Below are positions 9,273 to 18,886 of a DNA stretch of 64,000 nt, piece by piece. Position numbers and translations under genes: made by a program. Every line of letters starts with the position of its first letter. Position 1 is the stretch's first letter. This DNA comes from Flavihumibacter soli (GTDB lineage Bacteria > Bacteroidota > Bacteroidia > Sphingobacteriales > Sphingobacteriaceae): positions 62,001 through 126,000 of the forward strand of contig NZ_JAAFZB010000095.1 of assembly GCF_010692725.1 (NCBI RefSeq), in the 5' to 3' direction. The notes beneath the pieces are model-generated. The model ran no database searches, was not told the origin of the DNA, and saw only the letters and a list, made by a program, of their open reading frames with translations.

Positions 9273-9674
9273 CTATCGGGGATTAATTGGTTCGGCAAAA
9301 ATGAAGAGCCCTTCGTAACTGCTCTTTAGCTTACTGATCAGCTTTTCAGCTTCAAGCCTGGTGCGAAAGTCGCCTACACGAAGTTTATAATAGGGCTCTG
9401 CATAACTGATATAACTGCGGATAGTAGGATAAGATGTTTTGAACTTCGTCTGTTCAGCATAAGCTCTCTTCCGGTCAGTACTTGAGAAGACCTGTACACG
9501 AAACCCATAGGCAACTGACTTTTTAGAAGATTTGCTTAATGCTGCACGGCGGGCAATAAGACTGTCAATCTGCGGATCTTTGATCACTTCCACCTTTCCA
9601 CGTTGCTGAGCAAAGGCTCCGCCGCTAAAGAGAAATAAAATCAAAGATCCTATGAGCAGACAAACATTCTTCAT
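9273..9674 (-). CDS. SPOR-domain secreted protein
   Basis: This 133-residue protein has a signal peptide (MKNVCLLIGSLILFLFSGGAFA), a short linker, and a C-terminal SPOR domain (about residues 57-130: YGFRVQVFSS ... YKLRVGDFRTRLEAEKLISKL). SPOR domains bind denuded glycan strands of septal peptidoglycan, so the protein probably acts in the periplasm at the division site. It is four bases downstream of secA and one base upstream of the M20 start. Confidence 0.9.
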   Translation of the reverse strand: MKNVCLLIGSLILFLFSGGAFAQQRGKVEVIKDPQIDSLIARRAALSKSSKKSVAYGFRVQVFSSTDRKRAYAEQTKFKTSYPTIRSYISYAEPYYKLRVGDFRTRLEAEKLISKLKSSYEGLFIFAEPINPR

Positions 9675-9678
9675 CTTT

Positions 9679-12600
9679 TTAAGCTACGCCCACACCATGA
9701 CAGTTCTTATATTTTTTGCCACTGCCACATGGACAAGGATCATTACGCCCTATTTTGTTTTCAACCCGGATAGGCTGGGTTTTCTGCAGCTCACGAGTGT
9801 CGTCAACAGGAACACCGTTAGCGGCTTGTGCCAGTTCAGGTTTAGAGACCTTTAGCTTACTAAGGTCCTGCTTTGGCTGCGGGCGCGCTTCACGAACTTC
9901 GTCCGGCTGCTGCTGAGGAATATTCCCCTTAAACAGGAAGCTCACTATGTCTTTATTTACGGTAGCCAGCATTTGCTTAAACAACTCAAAGGCTTCCATC
10001 TTATAAACGATAAGCGGGTCCTTCTGTTCGTAAACAGCGTTCTGAACGGATTGCTTTAACTCATCCATCTCACGCAGATGCTCTTTCCAGGACTCATCAA
10101 TGAGGGCTAGAACCACTGATTTTTCAAATGACTTGAATACCTCATGACCGTTGGTTTCAACCGCCTTTTTCAGATTGGTCGCAACCTGAACAGCACGGAT
10201 ACCGTCTGAGAATGGCACTACAATATTTTCAATATAATCACCTCGTTCGCGCAGCACATCTTTCAAAACCGGAAGAGTCTGCTGGGCGACGCCTTCTGAT
10301 TTCCTGTGGTAGAAGTCATTAATGGCTTCGAAAACCTTGTCAGTCAGATTGCTGATTGAGGTATCTGAAAACTGCTTATGATCGATCTCAGGATCAACTG
10401 AGAAGATACGGATGATCTCCAGTTGGAATCCTTCATAGTTATTCTCTTCCTTGTACTCAGAAACGATGTCCTCAACTACATCAAAAATGGTATTATTCAG
10501 ATCAACGTCTAAGCGCTCGCCAAATAAAGCATTACGGCGTTTTGCGTAAATAACAGAACGCTGCGAGTTCATTACGTCATCGTACTCAAGCAAACGCTTA
10601 CGAATACCGAAGTTATTTTCCTCCACCTTGCGCTGAGCCCGCTCAATAGACTTAGTGATCATGGAATGCTGTATCACTTCACCTTCCTCAATACCCATTC
10701 TCACCATAATATTGGAAATACGTTCCGAACCGAAAAGACGCATCAGATTATCTTCCAGGGACACAAAGAACTGTGTAGAACCCGGATCTCCCTGGCGGCC
10801 TGAACGACCACGCAGCTGACGGTCAACACGTCGTGACTCATGTCTTTCCGTACCAACTATAGCTAGACCACCCGCATCCTTAACACCAGGGCCCAACTTA
10901 ATATCCGTACCACGACCTGCCATGTTAGTGGCGATAGTTACAGTTCCTGCTTTACCTGCTTCAGCAACAATATCCGCTTCCTTCTGGTGAAGTTTAGCAT
11001 TCAGTACATTGTGTTTGATTCCACGAAGCTGGAGCATACGGCTTAATAATTCGGAGATCTCGACAGAGGTTGTACCTACAAGTACGGGCCTTCCTGCCTC
11101 AGTCAGCTTCGTTATCTCATCCGCTACTGCATTATACTTCTCGCGAACGGTGCGATAAACCATATCCTCATGGTCAGTCCGTCTTGTTGAAACATTCGTC
11201 GGAATCTCTACCACGTCGAGCTTGTAGATCTGCCAAAGTTCCCCTGCTTCCGTGGTAGCTGTACCTGTCATACCGCAAAGCTTATGATACATCCGGAAGT
11301 AGTTTTGAAGCGTGATAGTGGCATATGTTTGTGTAGCATCCTCTACCTTCACGTTCTCTTTAGCTTCAATAGCCTGGTGAAGGCCGTCAGAATAACGGCG
11401 ACCATCCATGATACGGCCTGTCTGCTCATCAACGATCTTGATCTTTCCTTCGTCAATGATATATTCAACGTCTTTCTCAAATAAGGTATAAGCTTTCAGT
11501 AATTGGTTAACGGAGTGAATACGCTCCGACTTAATGGAAAAGTCACGCATCAACTCATCCTTACGGGCAATCTTCTCTTCATTCGGAAGATCGGATTTTT
11601 CAAGCTCAGCTATCTCAGTACCAACATCCGGCATCACAAAGAAGTGGGCATCTTCACCGGAGGTAGTGATCAGTTCAATTCCCTTCTCAGTAAGTTCAAC
11701 CTGGTTGTTTTTTTCATCAATAACAAAGAACAGCTCAGAATCAACCTTTGGCATTTCCTTGCCCTGATCCTGCATATAATAATTTTCAGTTTTCGTTAAG
11801 ATCTGCTTAACGCCCGACTCACTCAGAAACTTGATAAGGGCTTTGGTCTTTGGTAATCCGCGATGCGCTCTTAATAAGGCAAGACCGCCATCATCTGGTC
11901 CGGTCTTACCGTTTGTGATAGCCTTTTTTGCCTCATTCAAAACGCCGGTAACAAAGCTCCGCTGATGATTCACAAGACGCTCAATTCTTGGCTTCAGGTC
12001 ATAGAACTCATGCTCATCACCACGGGGTATCGGCCCCGAAATGATCAGCGGAGTACGGGCATCATCAATTAACACTGAATCCACCTCATCAACCATTGCA
12101 AAGTGAAGTTTACGCTGAACCAGGCTTTCCGGTGTTTGCGTCATATTGTCACGCAGGTAGTCAAAGCCAAACTCGTTGTTGGTACCAAAGGTGATATCAG
12201 CAAGATAAGCTTTCCGGCGTTCGTCTGAATTAGGTTGATGTTTATCAATACAGTCAACACTTAACCCATGGAATTCGAATAAGGGACCATTCCATTCCGA
12301 GTCACGACGGGCGAGGTAATCATTCACCGTTACGATATGGACTCCCTGGCCCGCTAATGCATTCAGGTACGCTGGCAGGGTACCGACAAGTGTCTTACCC
12401 TCCCCTGTTGCCATCTCCGATATTTTCCCTTCATGCAACACAATACCACCAATCAGCTGGACATCATAGTGAATCATATTCCAGGTAACCTCGCTTCCGG
12501 CGGCCATCCAGGTATTATGATGGATTGCCTTATCACCCTGGATAACAACATTGGGCTTTTTAGCTGCCAGCTCCCTGTCAAACGGGGTGGCCGACACTTC

Positions 12601-12981
12601 AATCGTTTTATTTTCAGTAAACCGGCGGGCGGTATCTTTCATCACTGCAAACGCTTCCGGGAGGATTTCCTTCAAAATCTTTTCTAATTCCTTATCCCGA
12701 TCCTTTTGCAACTTATCTACCTGGTCATACAGGCCGGTCTTTTCACTCATAGGCAGATCTTCCGCTTCCGCCTGAGTTTTTAACTCAGCAATCTCTTTAT
12801 CAATATCAGCCAGACCCGATTGAATCCGTGCCTTGAAATCGAAGGTCCTTTGACGAAGCTCATCGTTACTTAATCCGACGAGTTTGGCATATTCTTCTTT
12901 CGTCTTTTCAACCAGTGGTTGAATTAGTTTTATATCGCGTTCTGATTTACTTCCAAAAAGCTTACTTAAAAATCCTAACAT
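9679..12981 (-). CDS. secA: Preprotein translocase ATPase SecA
   Basis: This 1100-residue motor drives Sec-dependent export at the inner membrane. Visible motifs include the Walker A (MATGEGKTL), [10 protein letters not shown], the Walker B/DEAD-like [21 protein letters not shown] segment, the IRA/scaffold region, [14 protein letters not shown] and [12 protein letters not shown] in the second helicase half, and a C-terminal zinc-binding SEC-C tail ([17 protein letters not shown]). It is longer than E. coli SecA (901) because of an insertion in the first half, which is usual in Bacteroidota. It is the first gene of the secA-SPOR-M20 operon. A TAATTTTG box about 100 bases upstream is a candidate promoter. 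Confidence 0.98.
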   Translation of the reverse strand: MLGFLSKLFGSKSERDIKLIQPLVEKTKEEYAKLVGLSNDELRQRTFDFKARIQSGLADIDKEIAELKTQAEAEDLPMSEKTGLYDQVDKLQKDRDKELEKILKEILPEAFAVMKDTARRFTENKTIEVSATPFDRELAAKKPNVVIQGDKAIHHNTWMAAGSEVTWNMIHYDVQLIGGIVLHEGKISEMATGEGKTLVGTLPAYLNALAGQGVHIVTVNDYLARRDSEWNGPLFEFHGLSVDCIDKHQPNSDERRKAYLADITFGTNNEFGFDYLRDNMTQTPESLVQRKLHFAMVDEVDSVLIDDARTPLIISGPIPRGDEHEFYDLKPRIERLVNHQRSFVTGVLNEAKKAITNGKTGPDDGGLALLRAHRGLPKTKALIKFLSESGVKQILTKTENYYMQDQGKEMPKVDSELFFVIDEKNNQVELTEKGIELITTSGEDAHFFVMPDVGTEIAELEKSDLPNEEKIARKDELMRDFSIKSERIHSVNQLLKAYTLFEKDVEYIIDEGKIKIVDEQTGRIMDGRRYSDGLHQAIEAKENVKVEDATQTYATITLQNYFRMYHKLCGMTGTATTEAGELWQIYKLDVVEIPTNVSTRRTDHEDMVYRTVREKYNAVADEITKLTEAGRPVLVGTTSVEISELLSRMLQLRGIKHNVLNAKLHQKEADIVAEAGKAGTVTIATNMAGRGTDIKLGPGVKDAGGLAIVGTERHESRRVDRQLRGRSGRQGDPGSTQFFVSLEDNLMRLFGSERISNIMVRMGIEEGEVIQHSMITKSIERAQRKVEENNFGIRKRLLEYDDVMNSQRSVIYAKRRNALFGERLDVDLNNTIFDVVEDIVSEYKEENNYEGFQLEIIRIFSVDPEIDHKQFSDTSISNLTDKVFEAINDFYHRKSEGVAQQTLPVLKDVLRERGDYIENIVVPFSDGIRAVQVATNLKKAVETNGHEVFKSFEKSVVLALIDESWKEHLREMDELKQSVQNAVYEQKDPLIVYKMEAFELFKQMLATVNKDIVSFLFKGNIPQQQPDEVREARPQPKQDLSKLKVSKPELAQAANGVPVDDTRELQKTQPIRVENKIGRNDPCPCGSGKKYKNCHGVGVA

Positions 12982-13083
12982 GTTCTGTTTTAGTAATTAA
13001 AATATCTGTCCTGAATAAGGGTTAACCTGTTATACAACAACTAAGCCATATGCAGTTAACCGCCAAGCTGACACTCAAGAGGG

Positions 13084-13091
13084 CAAAATTA
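13084..13091 (-). promoter_or_regulatory. secA: Candidate -7 box (TAATTTTG) for secA
   Basis: On the minus strand this 8-mer fits the Bacteroidota TAnnTTTG consensus. It would give a leader of roughly 100 bases. I see no good -33 TTTG at the expected spacing, so this is tentative. Confidence 0.35.
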
Positions 13092-13223
13092 CTATTTTAA
13101 AATAAGATTAAAGCCTGTCCGGGCTGAGATTTAAACACTTATCTATTACGCGGGAATGCTAAATTGTCATCCCTCGCCTCCCAAATAAATCCGGGTTATA
13201 TTCACTCTTCCCAAACTAAAAAA

Positions 13224-13231
13224 TATCTTTG
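13224..13231 (+). promoter_or_regulatory. purD: -7 box (TATCTTTG) immediately upstream of purD
   Basis: An exact TAnnTTTG match ends four bases before the purD ATG at 13236. Transcription from it would begin at or beside the start codon and give a leaderless or near-leaderless message. Confidence 0.55.
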
Positions 13232-13235
13232 CTTC

Positions 13236-14513
13236 ATGAATATTCTCTTACTAGGTTCCGGAGGCCGTGAAAGCGCCTTTGCATGGAAAATTTCCCAAAG
13301 TCAGCACTGTTCACAGCTTTTTATTGCACCCGGTAATGCCGGTACCGGCAGTTTCGGGAAGAACGTCCATTTGAAAATAACTGACTTCGAAGCTATCCGT
13401 TCTTTTGTTTTGAAGAATAATGTTAAAATGGTAGTGGTAGGCCCCGAAGAACCGCTTGTTAAGGGGATTCATGACTACTTCCTGGCCGATCCGCAGCTGG
13501 AGACCATCCCTGTTATTGGTCCGCAAAAAGAAGGCGCCCAACTGGAGGGAAGTAAGGATTATTCTAAGCGGTTTATGCAAAGGCATTCTATACCCACCGC
13601 TCAATACCGCTCTTTTACAAAGGCTAGCCTGGAGGAGGGCTTAAGCTACCTGACAACTCATAGTCTTCCTGTTGTATTAAAAGCTGACGGTTTGGCTGGT
13701 GGGAAAGGCGTTCTGATCTGCACCACGCTGCAAGAAGCGCAATCAGAACTAACCGCGATGCTTGGTGACTCCAAATTTGGTGAAGCCAGCAGCACAGTCG
13801 TTATAGAACAGTTTTTGGAAGGCATAGAACTTTCGGTCTTTGTACTCACAGATGGCCATTCTTATAAAGTCTTGCCCGAAGCGAAAGATTATAAACGGGT
13901 TGGTGAGGGCGATACCGGCTTAAATACCGGCGGAATGGGCTCTGTATCACCCGTTCCCTTCGCGAATGAAGATTTTATGACAAAGGTACAGGAACGCGTC
14001 ATAATACCGACCATCGAAGGCCTGAAGGAAGATAATATTCCCTATAAGGGCTTCATCTTTATTGGCCTGATGAATGTCGAAGGAAACCCATATGTCATCG
14101 AATATAATGTACGTATGGGCGACCCGGAAACTGAGAGTGTTATCCCCCGCATTGAAAGCGATTTTCTCGACTTGCTGATCGGGGTTGCCGAAGAAAACCT
14201 CATTGAGAAGAAACTTATTATATCGGATAAAGTAGCCGCTACAATCATGCTTGTTGCAGGCGGATATCCGGGAAAATACTTAACCGGTCGTGGCATTGCG
14301 GGTATTGATAATGTTCGGGACTCCCTGGTGTTTCATGCAGGCACGGAACTGGATAATGGTGTTGTGAAGTCGATAGGAGGACGAGTAATAGCTATCACCT
14401 CGTTACAGGACAATTTATTTGATGCCGTTCAAAAAGCTACCGCTGATGCGGGTCGCATCTATTATGATGGCCGTTATTACAGGCATGATATCGGTGCCGA
14501 TTTATTAAAATAA
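13236..14513 (+). CDS. purD: Phosphoribosylamine-glycine ligase
   Basis: This 425-residue ATP-grasp enzyme catalyses the second step of de novo purine synthesis, joining glycine to phosphoribosylamine. The N-terminus MNILLLGSGGRESAFAW is the family Rossmann-like start. VVVGPEEPLVKG, LPVVLKADGLAGGKGV (ATP-grasp), EEFL-type EQFLEGIELSVF, LNTGGMGSVSPVP and YVIEYNVRMGDPETE follow in order. The frame extends upstream to 13164 from a non-ATG codon. The ATG at 13236 gives the canonical N-terminus and sits four bases after a TATCTTTG promoter box. A strong terminator follows the stop. Confidence 0.97.
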   Translation: MNILLLGSGGRESAFAWKISQSQHCSQLFIAPGNAGTGSFGKNVHLKITDFEAIRSFVLKNNVKMVVVGPEEPLVKGIHDYFLADPQLETIPVIGPQKEGAQLEGSKDYSKRFMQRHSIPTAQYRSFTKASLEEGLSYLTTHSLPVVLKADGLAGGKGVLICTTLQEAQSELTAMLGDSKFGEASSTVVIEQFLEGIELSVFVLTDGHSYKVLPEAKDYKRVGEGDTGLNTGGMGSVSPVPFANEDFMTKVQERVIIPTIEGLKEDNIPYKGFIFIGLMNVEGNPYVIEYNVRMGDPETESVIPRIESDFLDLLIGVAEENLIEKKLIISDKVAATIMLVAGGYPGKYLTGRGIAGIDNVRDSLVFHAGTELDNGVVKSIGGRVIAITSLQDNLFDAVQKATADAGRIYYDGRYYRHDIGADLLK

Positions 14514-14538
14514 ATATCTATCTATTATAAATTACTGT

Positions 14539-14575
14539 AAAAGCCGGCTAAGCACTTAGCCGGCTTTTTATTTTT
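14539..14575. terminator. Terminator between purD and the convergent lipoprotein gene
   Basis: AAAAGCCGGCTAAG (14539-14552) pairs with CTTAGCCGGCTTTT (14555-14568), followed by a T-rich tail. The A run on the left means it could serve both converging genes. Confidence 0.85.
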
Positions 14576-14600
14576 AACAAATGAATTTTAAGATTACCAA

Positions 14601-15608
14601 TTAATAGGTTGGTAAGGGAATGTTATCACAATGATTCGCTTTAATACAGTTTGACAGTAAACTGGCTGCTGATTTCAATGAAGAATTCGCACCATAGCTA
14701 TTAATAGTGCTGGAAGTTTGTTTAGGTTTTGTACTAAAATAGGTTTCAATGGATTGCAATGCAGCGGTTCCTCCTGTACAAGCACCCGGATCAGAACCTC
14801 CGGCGAGGTTCAATTTCATTGCCAATCCCTGCAGGAATGCTTGCTTTGCGTCTGTCTTCCCTTTAGCATTTGAGCTGAAGAATATTGCTCTGGCCTCAGC
14901 ATAAGTGTAATCAAAACCTCCAAACGATATTGTTGCTGCAGGCCACTGCGAACCATTTGGCTTTGCGAACCAATAACCCTGGCTAAAGTAGCAGGTAGAA
15001 GTAGGGCAAGGTGGCGTTGCACAGCTTTTTATTTCATAGCAAAACGAGCGCGGGTGCGGGTTACCTGCCTGAGTAGCGACCGAACCTGCCCAAACCATTC
15101 CACCTGCCCCATCCGGACCGGGAACCACAGCATACGCAGCTATACAAACAGTATTACCTGAAGTAACTGGTGTCAAATCAGCTTTGACAATATCAGCAAA
15201 TGGGATTGTCCAGGTATAAGATCTGATTTTATCACCGTGGTTCATTTCCCGTGAAAGAGAACCAGGGTTTAAAGTTATGAAACCAGTGCCATCTGCATCA
15301 ATTCTAATACCAGTTTGACTGAACCAGGCATTTTCCCGAGCTCCGGATACTGTAAAAGTAAGTGTCAATTGAGTGGCGGTCTGGCAAATGGCAACAGAAC
15401 CAATAACTTCATTATCATTCCCGGTTGATTTATAAAGGGGCTGGTCAACGCAAGTCGCGCAGGGATCTGTAATCCCGGAAATTTTTCCATCTGCCTGAGC
15501 GCTTAAGGGTTCAGGTGCGGCAGCATTATCCTGTTTACAGGCTTGAACCAGGCATGTCAGAACAAAAATCAATAAGAATGACCATAGGTTGGTTTTTAAT
15601 TGTTTCAT
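14601..15608 (-). CDS. Lipoprotein with C-terminal SQGYW-type domain
   Basis: This 335-residue protein has a lipoprotein signal ending LTCLVQAC (Cys24), so it should be on the outer membrane or cell surface. The middle (about residues 45-195) is Cys-containing and Ig/beta-sandwich-like (CATCVDQPLYKS ... CYEIKSC). The C-terminal ~125 residues start CYFSQGYWFAKPNGSQWP and continue FGGFDYTYAEARAIF and LAMKLNLAGG. This is a domain found at the end of many secreted bacterial proteins (SQGYWKNH type). No catalytic motif is visible. It converges on purD across a shared terminator and has a 404-bp upstream region to itself. Confidence 0.75.
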   Translation of the reverse strand: MKQLKTNLWSFLLIFVLTCLVQACKQDNAAAPEPLSAQADGKISGITDPCATCVDQPLYKSTGNDNEVIGSVAICQTATQLTLTFTVSGARENAWFSQTGIRIDADGTGFITLNPGSLSREMNHGDKIRSYTWTIPFADIVKADLTPVTSGNTVCIAAYAVVPGPDGAGGMVWAGSVATQAGNPHPRSFCYEIKSCATPPCPTSTCYFSQGYWFAKPNGSQWPAATISFGGFDYTYAEARAIFFSSNAKGKTDAKQAFLQGLAMKLNLAGGSDPGACTGGTAALQSIETYFSTKPKQTSSTINSYGANSSLKSAASLLSNCIKANHCDNIPLPTY

Positions 15609-16012
15609 TTAATTGTGATAAGTATTAGTTGAGGCATTAATTTGATTATAATCTGTTTTTTGTAGGTGAAATGATCAGCTAAGCTGGTCCCGCCCGGATA
15701 AGAAATATCCTGTTATCGCCGGTTGTTTCAGCCCTAAAATTATAGCCGATAGTATATGTTTGCATAGAAATTAAGATGTTTTAAGGAAGAAGTTCTGGAA
15801 AGAAATTTTAATTTAATCCTTTAATTTCACGTTTATCACATATAAAGTGTGATTGATACTTTTTTACCCCATTGACACATTTTTTACCACAGATTAAGCA
15901 ATGAAATATAAAGTATAAAATATTTTCGTTTACATAAGGAAAGTGTTTCGCAACTCCAGCGAAGCCTTATAATTTGATATTTACCCCTGGCAAAAATTCT
16001 TAGCTTTAAACC
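15609..16012. other. AT-rich divergent intergenic region
   Basis: This 404-bp gap separates the leftward lipoprotein gene from the rightward NYN gene. I find no coding frame, terminator or clear dyad. On the plus strand TTTG at 15973-15976 and the near-consensus TAGCTTTA at 16001-16008 may be the NYN promoter, although their spacing (24) is longer than usual. Confidence 0.5.
16001..16008 (+). promoter_or_regulatory. Near-consensus -7 box (TAGCTTTA) upstream of the NYN gene
   Basis: It has one mismatch to TAnnTTTG, again exactly four bases before the ATG (16013). Read alone it would be weak. The repeated spacing with purD, the dioxygenase gene and clpS makes it worth listing. Confidence 0.3.
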
Positions 16013-16789
16013 ATGACAAAAGACCTTAAACTCGCCGTACTAATTGATGCCGACAACGTTCCCTATGCGAATGTGAAAGAAATGTTCGAGGAGATCGCAA
16101 AGTACGGCACTCCTACCTTTAAGCGGATCTATGCGGACTGGACTAAGCCCACCGTGTCCGGCTGGAAAAAGGTTCTTTTAGAAAATGCCATTACCCCGAT
16201 ACAGCAGTACAGCTATTCTACCGGGAAAAATGCCTCGGACAGTGCCTTGATCATTGATGCCATGGACATTCTATATACCGGTAAAGTTGACGGCTTTTGT
16301 ATTGTTTCCAGCGACAGCGACTTCACCAGGCTGGCAACCAGGCTTAGGGAAGCCGGCATGAAGGTTATCGGAATCGGAGAAAAGAAAACCTTAAACCCAT
16401 TCATAACGGCCTGCGATAAATTTATATATATCGAGATCCTAAAGCAGGAAAAAGGCGAACAGGCTGAAGAAGAAGCAGACAAGAAGGCACCTAACAGTAA
16501 GAGGGTCCCTGCTGCCGCTCCGCTCAATAAAATTGACCCGCAGATCATCAGACTGGTGTCTGACAGTATTACCGACCTTGCTGATGAAGATGGCTGGGCA
16601 TTCCTGGGTGAATTAGGCAATCTGATGCTGAAAAAAAGGCCGGACTTTGACCCGCGAAATTATGGTTTCCCAAAGATGTTACCCTTGATAAGAAACATGA
16701 ATCGGTTTGAGATCGACGAGCGCGACAGCGGCAAGCAAAACATTAAACATATTTACATCCGAAAAAAGGTTGCTCCAAAACGCGGCTAA
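16013..16789 (+). CDS. NYN-domain (LabA-like PIN) protein with C-terminal OST-HTH/LOTUS domain
   Basis: This is a 258-residue protein. Residues ~7-145 form an NYN/PIN-like nuclease fold, with acidic positions at VLIDADNVP (Asp12, Asp14), NASDSALIIDAMD and IVSSDSDFTRLATRLREAGMKVIGIGEKK. After a charged linker, residues ~175-255 match the OST-HTH/LOTUS RNA-binding winged helix (LVSDSITDLADEDGWAFLGELGNLM ... PRNYGF). The family is predicted to cleave or bind structured RNA, but the substrate is unknown. It is monocistronic. Confidence 0.88.
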   Translation: MTKDLKLAVLIDADNVPYANVKEMFEEIAKYGTPTFKRIYADWTKPTVSGWKKVLLENAITPIQQYSYSTGKNASDSALIIDAMDILYTGKVDGFCIVSSDSDFTRLATRLREAGMKVIGIGEKKTLNPFITACDKFIYIEILKQEKGEQAEEEADKKAPNSKRVPAAAPLNKIDPQIIRLVSDSITDLADEDGWAFLGELGNLMLKKRPDFDPRNYGFPKMLPLIRNMNRFEIDERDSGKQNIKHIYIRKKVAPKRG

Positions 16790-16970
16790 GCTGAATTCTT
16801 TCATGTCAGTTGAGCAGACACGGCGAAATACTTTTTAATTAGCCTGGAATTTACTTCATCCCTTCAGAAAGCCTTGCAGGGTGTTTTTTCATTCTTGAAT
16901 CATTGCTAAATTTATAGGAAGGATTACCGGTAGTCCGTAACACCTTTATCGACAAGAAAGGAGAACAATC

Positions 16971-17360
16971 ATGAAAAAAGTCGTTCATTTCGAAATTCCC
17001 GCTAATGACCTCGAGCGGGCTAAGAAGTTTTACAGCATTTTTGAGTGGCAATTGCAGGACTGGCCTATGCCTGACGGCTCTACATATGTGGGAGCCCGCA
17101 CCGTTGAAACGGATGAAACTACGTATCAGCCTAAAGAACCCGGAGCCATCAACGGCGGCATCGTCCTTAGAGATAAGTATTCGTCTACACCCTCGGTCAC
17201 CATCAATGTACCTTCAATAGACGAATACCAGGAAAAAGTAAAAACGGCAGGCGGTTCCATTGTTAAATCAAAGGAGTTAATTGAAGGAATGGGTTATTAC
17301 GCTTACGTGAACGACACCGAAGGAAATCTTCTTGGACTTTGGGAAGATGTCAAAAAGTAG
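16971..17360 (+). CDS. VOC superfamily (glyoxalase/bleomycin-resistance-like) protein
   Basis: This 129-residue protein starts MKKVVHFEIPANDLERAKKFY, the usual N-terminal strand-helix of VOC domains, and ends DTEGNLLGLWEDV. That arrangement gives the metal-ligand His near the N-terminus and Glu near the C-terminus. VOC proteins include lyases, dioxygenases and antibiotic-binding proteins, and nothing here fixes the substrate. It has an unusually good Shine-Dalgarno for this phylum (AAGGAG six bases before the ATG). The winged-helix gene starts 16 bases after its stop. Confidence 0.9.
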   Translation: MKKVVHFEIPANDLERAKKFYSIFEWQLQDWPMPDGSTYVGARTVETDETTYQPKEPGAINGGIVLRDKYSSTPSVTINVPSIDEYQEKVKTAGGSIVKSKELIEGMGYYAYVNDTEGNLLGLWEDVKK

Positions 17361-17376
17361 CGGTCTGCGTTAACCG

Positions 17377-18495
17377 ATGAACTTAAAGGATATAGCCTAT
17401 CACCGGCTGGCAAGCCAGCAGCTAACCGGAACCAGCTTCCAGTCAGTCAAAGAACTCGTTGAATGGATGGGTGTCATGCAGGCACAGGATTATGCGATGG
17501 CCAAATGGGCTGTTGGGATCCGACTTCCTGGTTCTACACTTATGCAGATCAACGCAGCTATTGATAAAGGCGAGATCATCAGGACACACCTTTTAAGACC
17601 GACATGGCATTTAGTATCAGCGGAGGATATCTATTGGATGCTGGAATTAAGTGCCGCCCGCATCAGGACGGCTGCGAAAGCGAGACTGAGGGAGCTTGAA
17701 CTGTCAGGAGACATCCTTCAAAAATGCAATTTGATCATGGAAAGGTTGCTCACAGGAAATAAGCACCTGACCCGTGAAAAGATCATGGCTGAACTTGCCC
17801 GCTATAAAATCGCTACAGATAATAACAGGTCTTCACATATTCTCATGCAGGCAGAATTGGATGGCCTGATATGCAGCGGAGTCGTCAAAGGCAACAAGCA
17901 GACCTATGCCTTGCTGGCGGAACGAATTCCGGGGAAAACGGCCATAACGAAAGATGAAGCGCTTGAGAAACTGGCTTCCAGGTATTTCGCAAGTCATGGC
18001 CCTGCCACGCTACAAGATTTTACCTGGTGGTCAGGTTTATCTGCTTCAGATGCCCGCAGGGGTTTGGAAATGGTTAAATCCACGCTCGTTTCAGTGGTGA
18101 TAGCTTCCCAAACTTTCTGGATGCCAGCCTCCTTTTCATTTCCGGAAAAGAGTAAGCATGCCTCTGTTCATCTGTTACCAGCATATGATGAATTTGTCAT
18201 CAGTTATACGGACCGCAGCGCAACGCTTAACGTGGAAAATCATAAGCGCTCAATATCTGTCAACGGGCTTTTCAGACCCGTGATTGTGATCAACGGCCAG
18301 GTGACAGGCCTTTGGAAGCGGATTGTAAAAAGAGACGGACTGCTTATTGAAACCGAACTCTTCCGACCGCATGGTAAACAATTAAAAAATTTGATTGAGA
18401 AGGCAGCCGGGACATTTGGATATTTCTTAGGTTTAAAGCCCCAGGTCAGCTTTGTACCTGAACCTGCTGAACTTACGCAAACCACGGATGCCTAA
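17377..18495 (+). CDS. Winged-helix DNA-binding protein of the AlkZ/YcaQ (HTH_42) family
   Basis: This 372-residue protein belongs to the family of tandem winged-helix proteins that includes DNA glycosylases for bulky or crosslinked lesions. Visible features are the N-terminal MQAQDYAMAKWAVGIRL segment (Gln35-Ala-Gln37-Asp38, where the family carries its QxQ/QxD catalytic-type motif), RTHLLRPTWHLV, the middle winged helices, and LLPAYDEFVISYTDRS with a C-terminal RPVIVINGQVTGLWKR. Activity is inferred from family only. It is coupled to the downstream TfoX-like gene by an 8-base overlap. Confidence 0.85.
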   Translation: MNLKDIAYHRLASQQLTGTSFQSVKELVEWMGVMQAQDYAMAKWAVGIRLPGSTLMQINAAIDKGEIIRTHLLRPTWHLVSAEDIYWMLELSAARIRTAAKARLRELELSGDILQKCNLIMERLLTGNKHLTREKIMAELARYKIATDNNRSSHILMQAELDGLICSGVVKGNKQTYALLAERIPGKTAITKDEALEKLASRYFASHGPATLQDFTWWSGLSASDARRGLEMVKSTLVSVVIASQTFWMPASFSFPEKSKHASVHLLPAYDEFVISYTDRSATLNVENHKRSISVNGLFRPVIVINGQVTGLWKRIVKRDGLLIETELFRPHGKQLKNLIEKAAGTFGYFLGLKPQVSFVPEPAELTQTTDA

Positions 18496-18886
18496 AAAAA
18501 TTTCCTTTGATTTCGTGCTGGATCATCTCACTTCGCAGGACTTGAAAGTAAAACCCATGTTCGGAATGTTTGCGATCTACGTTGGTGAGAAAATCATGTT
18601 CATCCTCCGGCAAAGGAATGAGCATCCGGAAAGCAACGGGATCTGGTTGGCAGTCAGCAACGAGCATCCTGAAGAACTAAGGAACGATTTCCCATCACTG
18701 ACTTCTATCCCTGATCTGCCTCACCGGCATCGACCGAAAAGTAGCGAATGGCTGCTACTCCATGAAGCCGCCGCAGATTTTGAAAGCCTGGCAATAACAC
18801 TCTGTAGGCTGGTAGTAAAAGGCGATCGGCGAATTGGGCATATTCCCCAATTACGAAGATCAAAGTGTAGCGTATTATTGACTTAA
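18488..18886 (+). CDS. TfoX N-terminal-like small protein
   Basis: This 132-residue protein resembles the TfoX/Sxy N-terminal domain fold, with KPMFGMFAIYVGEKIMFIL near residue 20 and a compact alpha/beta remainder. I use the ATG at 18488 because it overlaps the preceding stop in the pattern ATGCCTAA. An upstream start would only add residues read out of frame from the previous gene. Its last 12 bases overlap the end of the convergent TlpA gene. The function is not known; VOC, winged-helix and TfoX-like genes often travel together in small stress-type operons. Confidence 0.75.
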   Translation: MPKKISFDFVLDHLTSQDLKVKPMFGMFAIYVGEKIMFILRQRNEHPESNGIWLAVSNEHPEELRNDFPSLTSIPDLPHRHRPKSSEWLLLHEAAADFESLAITLCRLVVKGDRRIGHIPQLRRSKCSVLLT

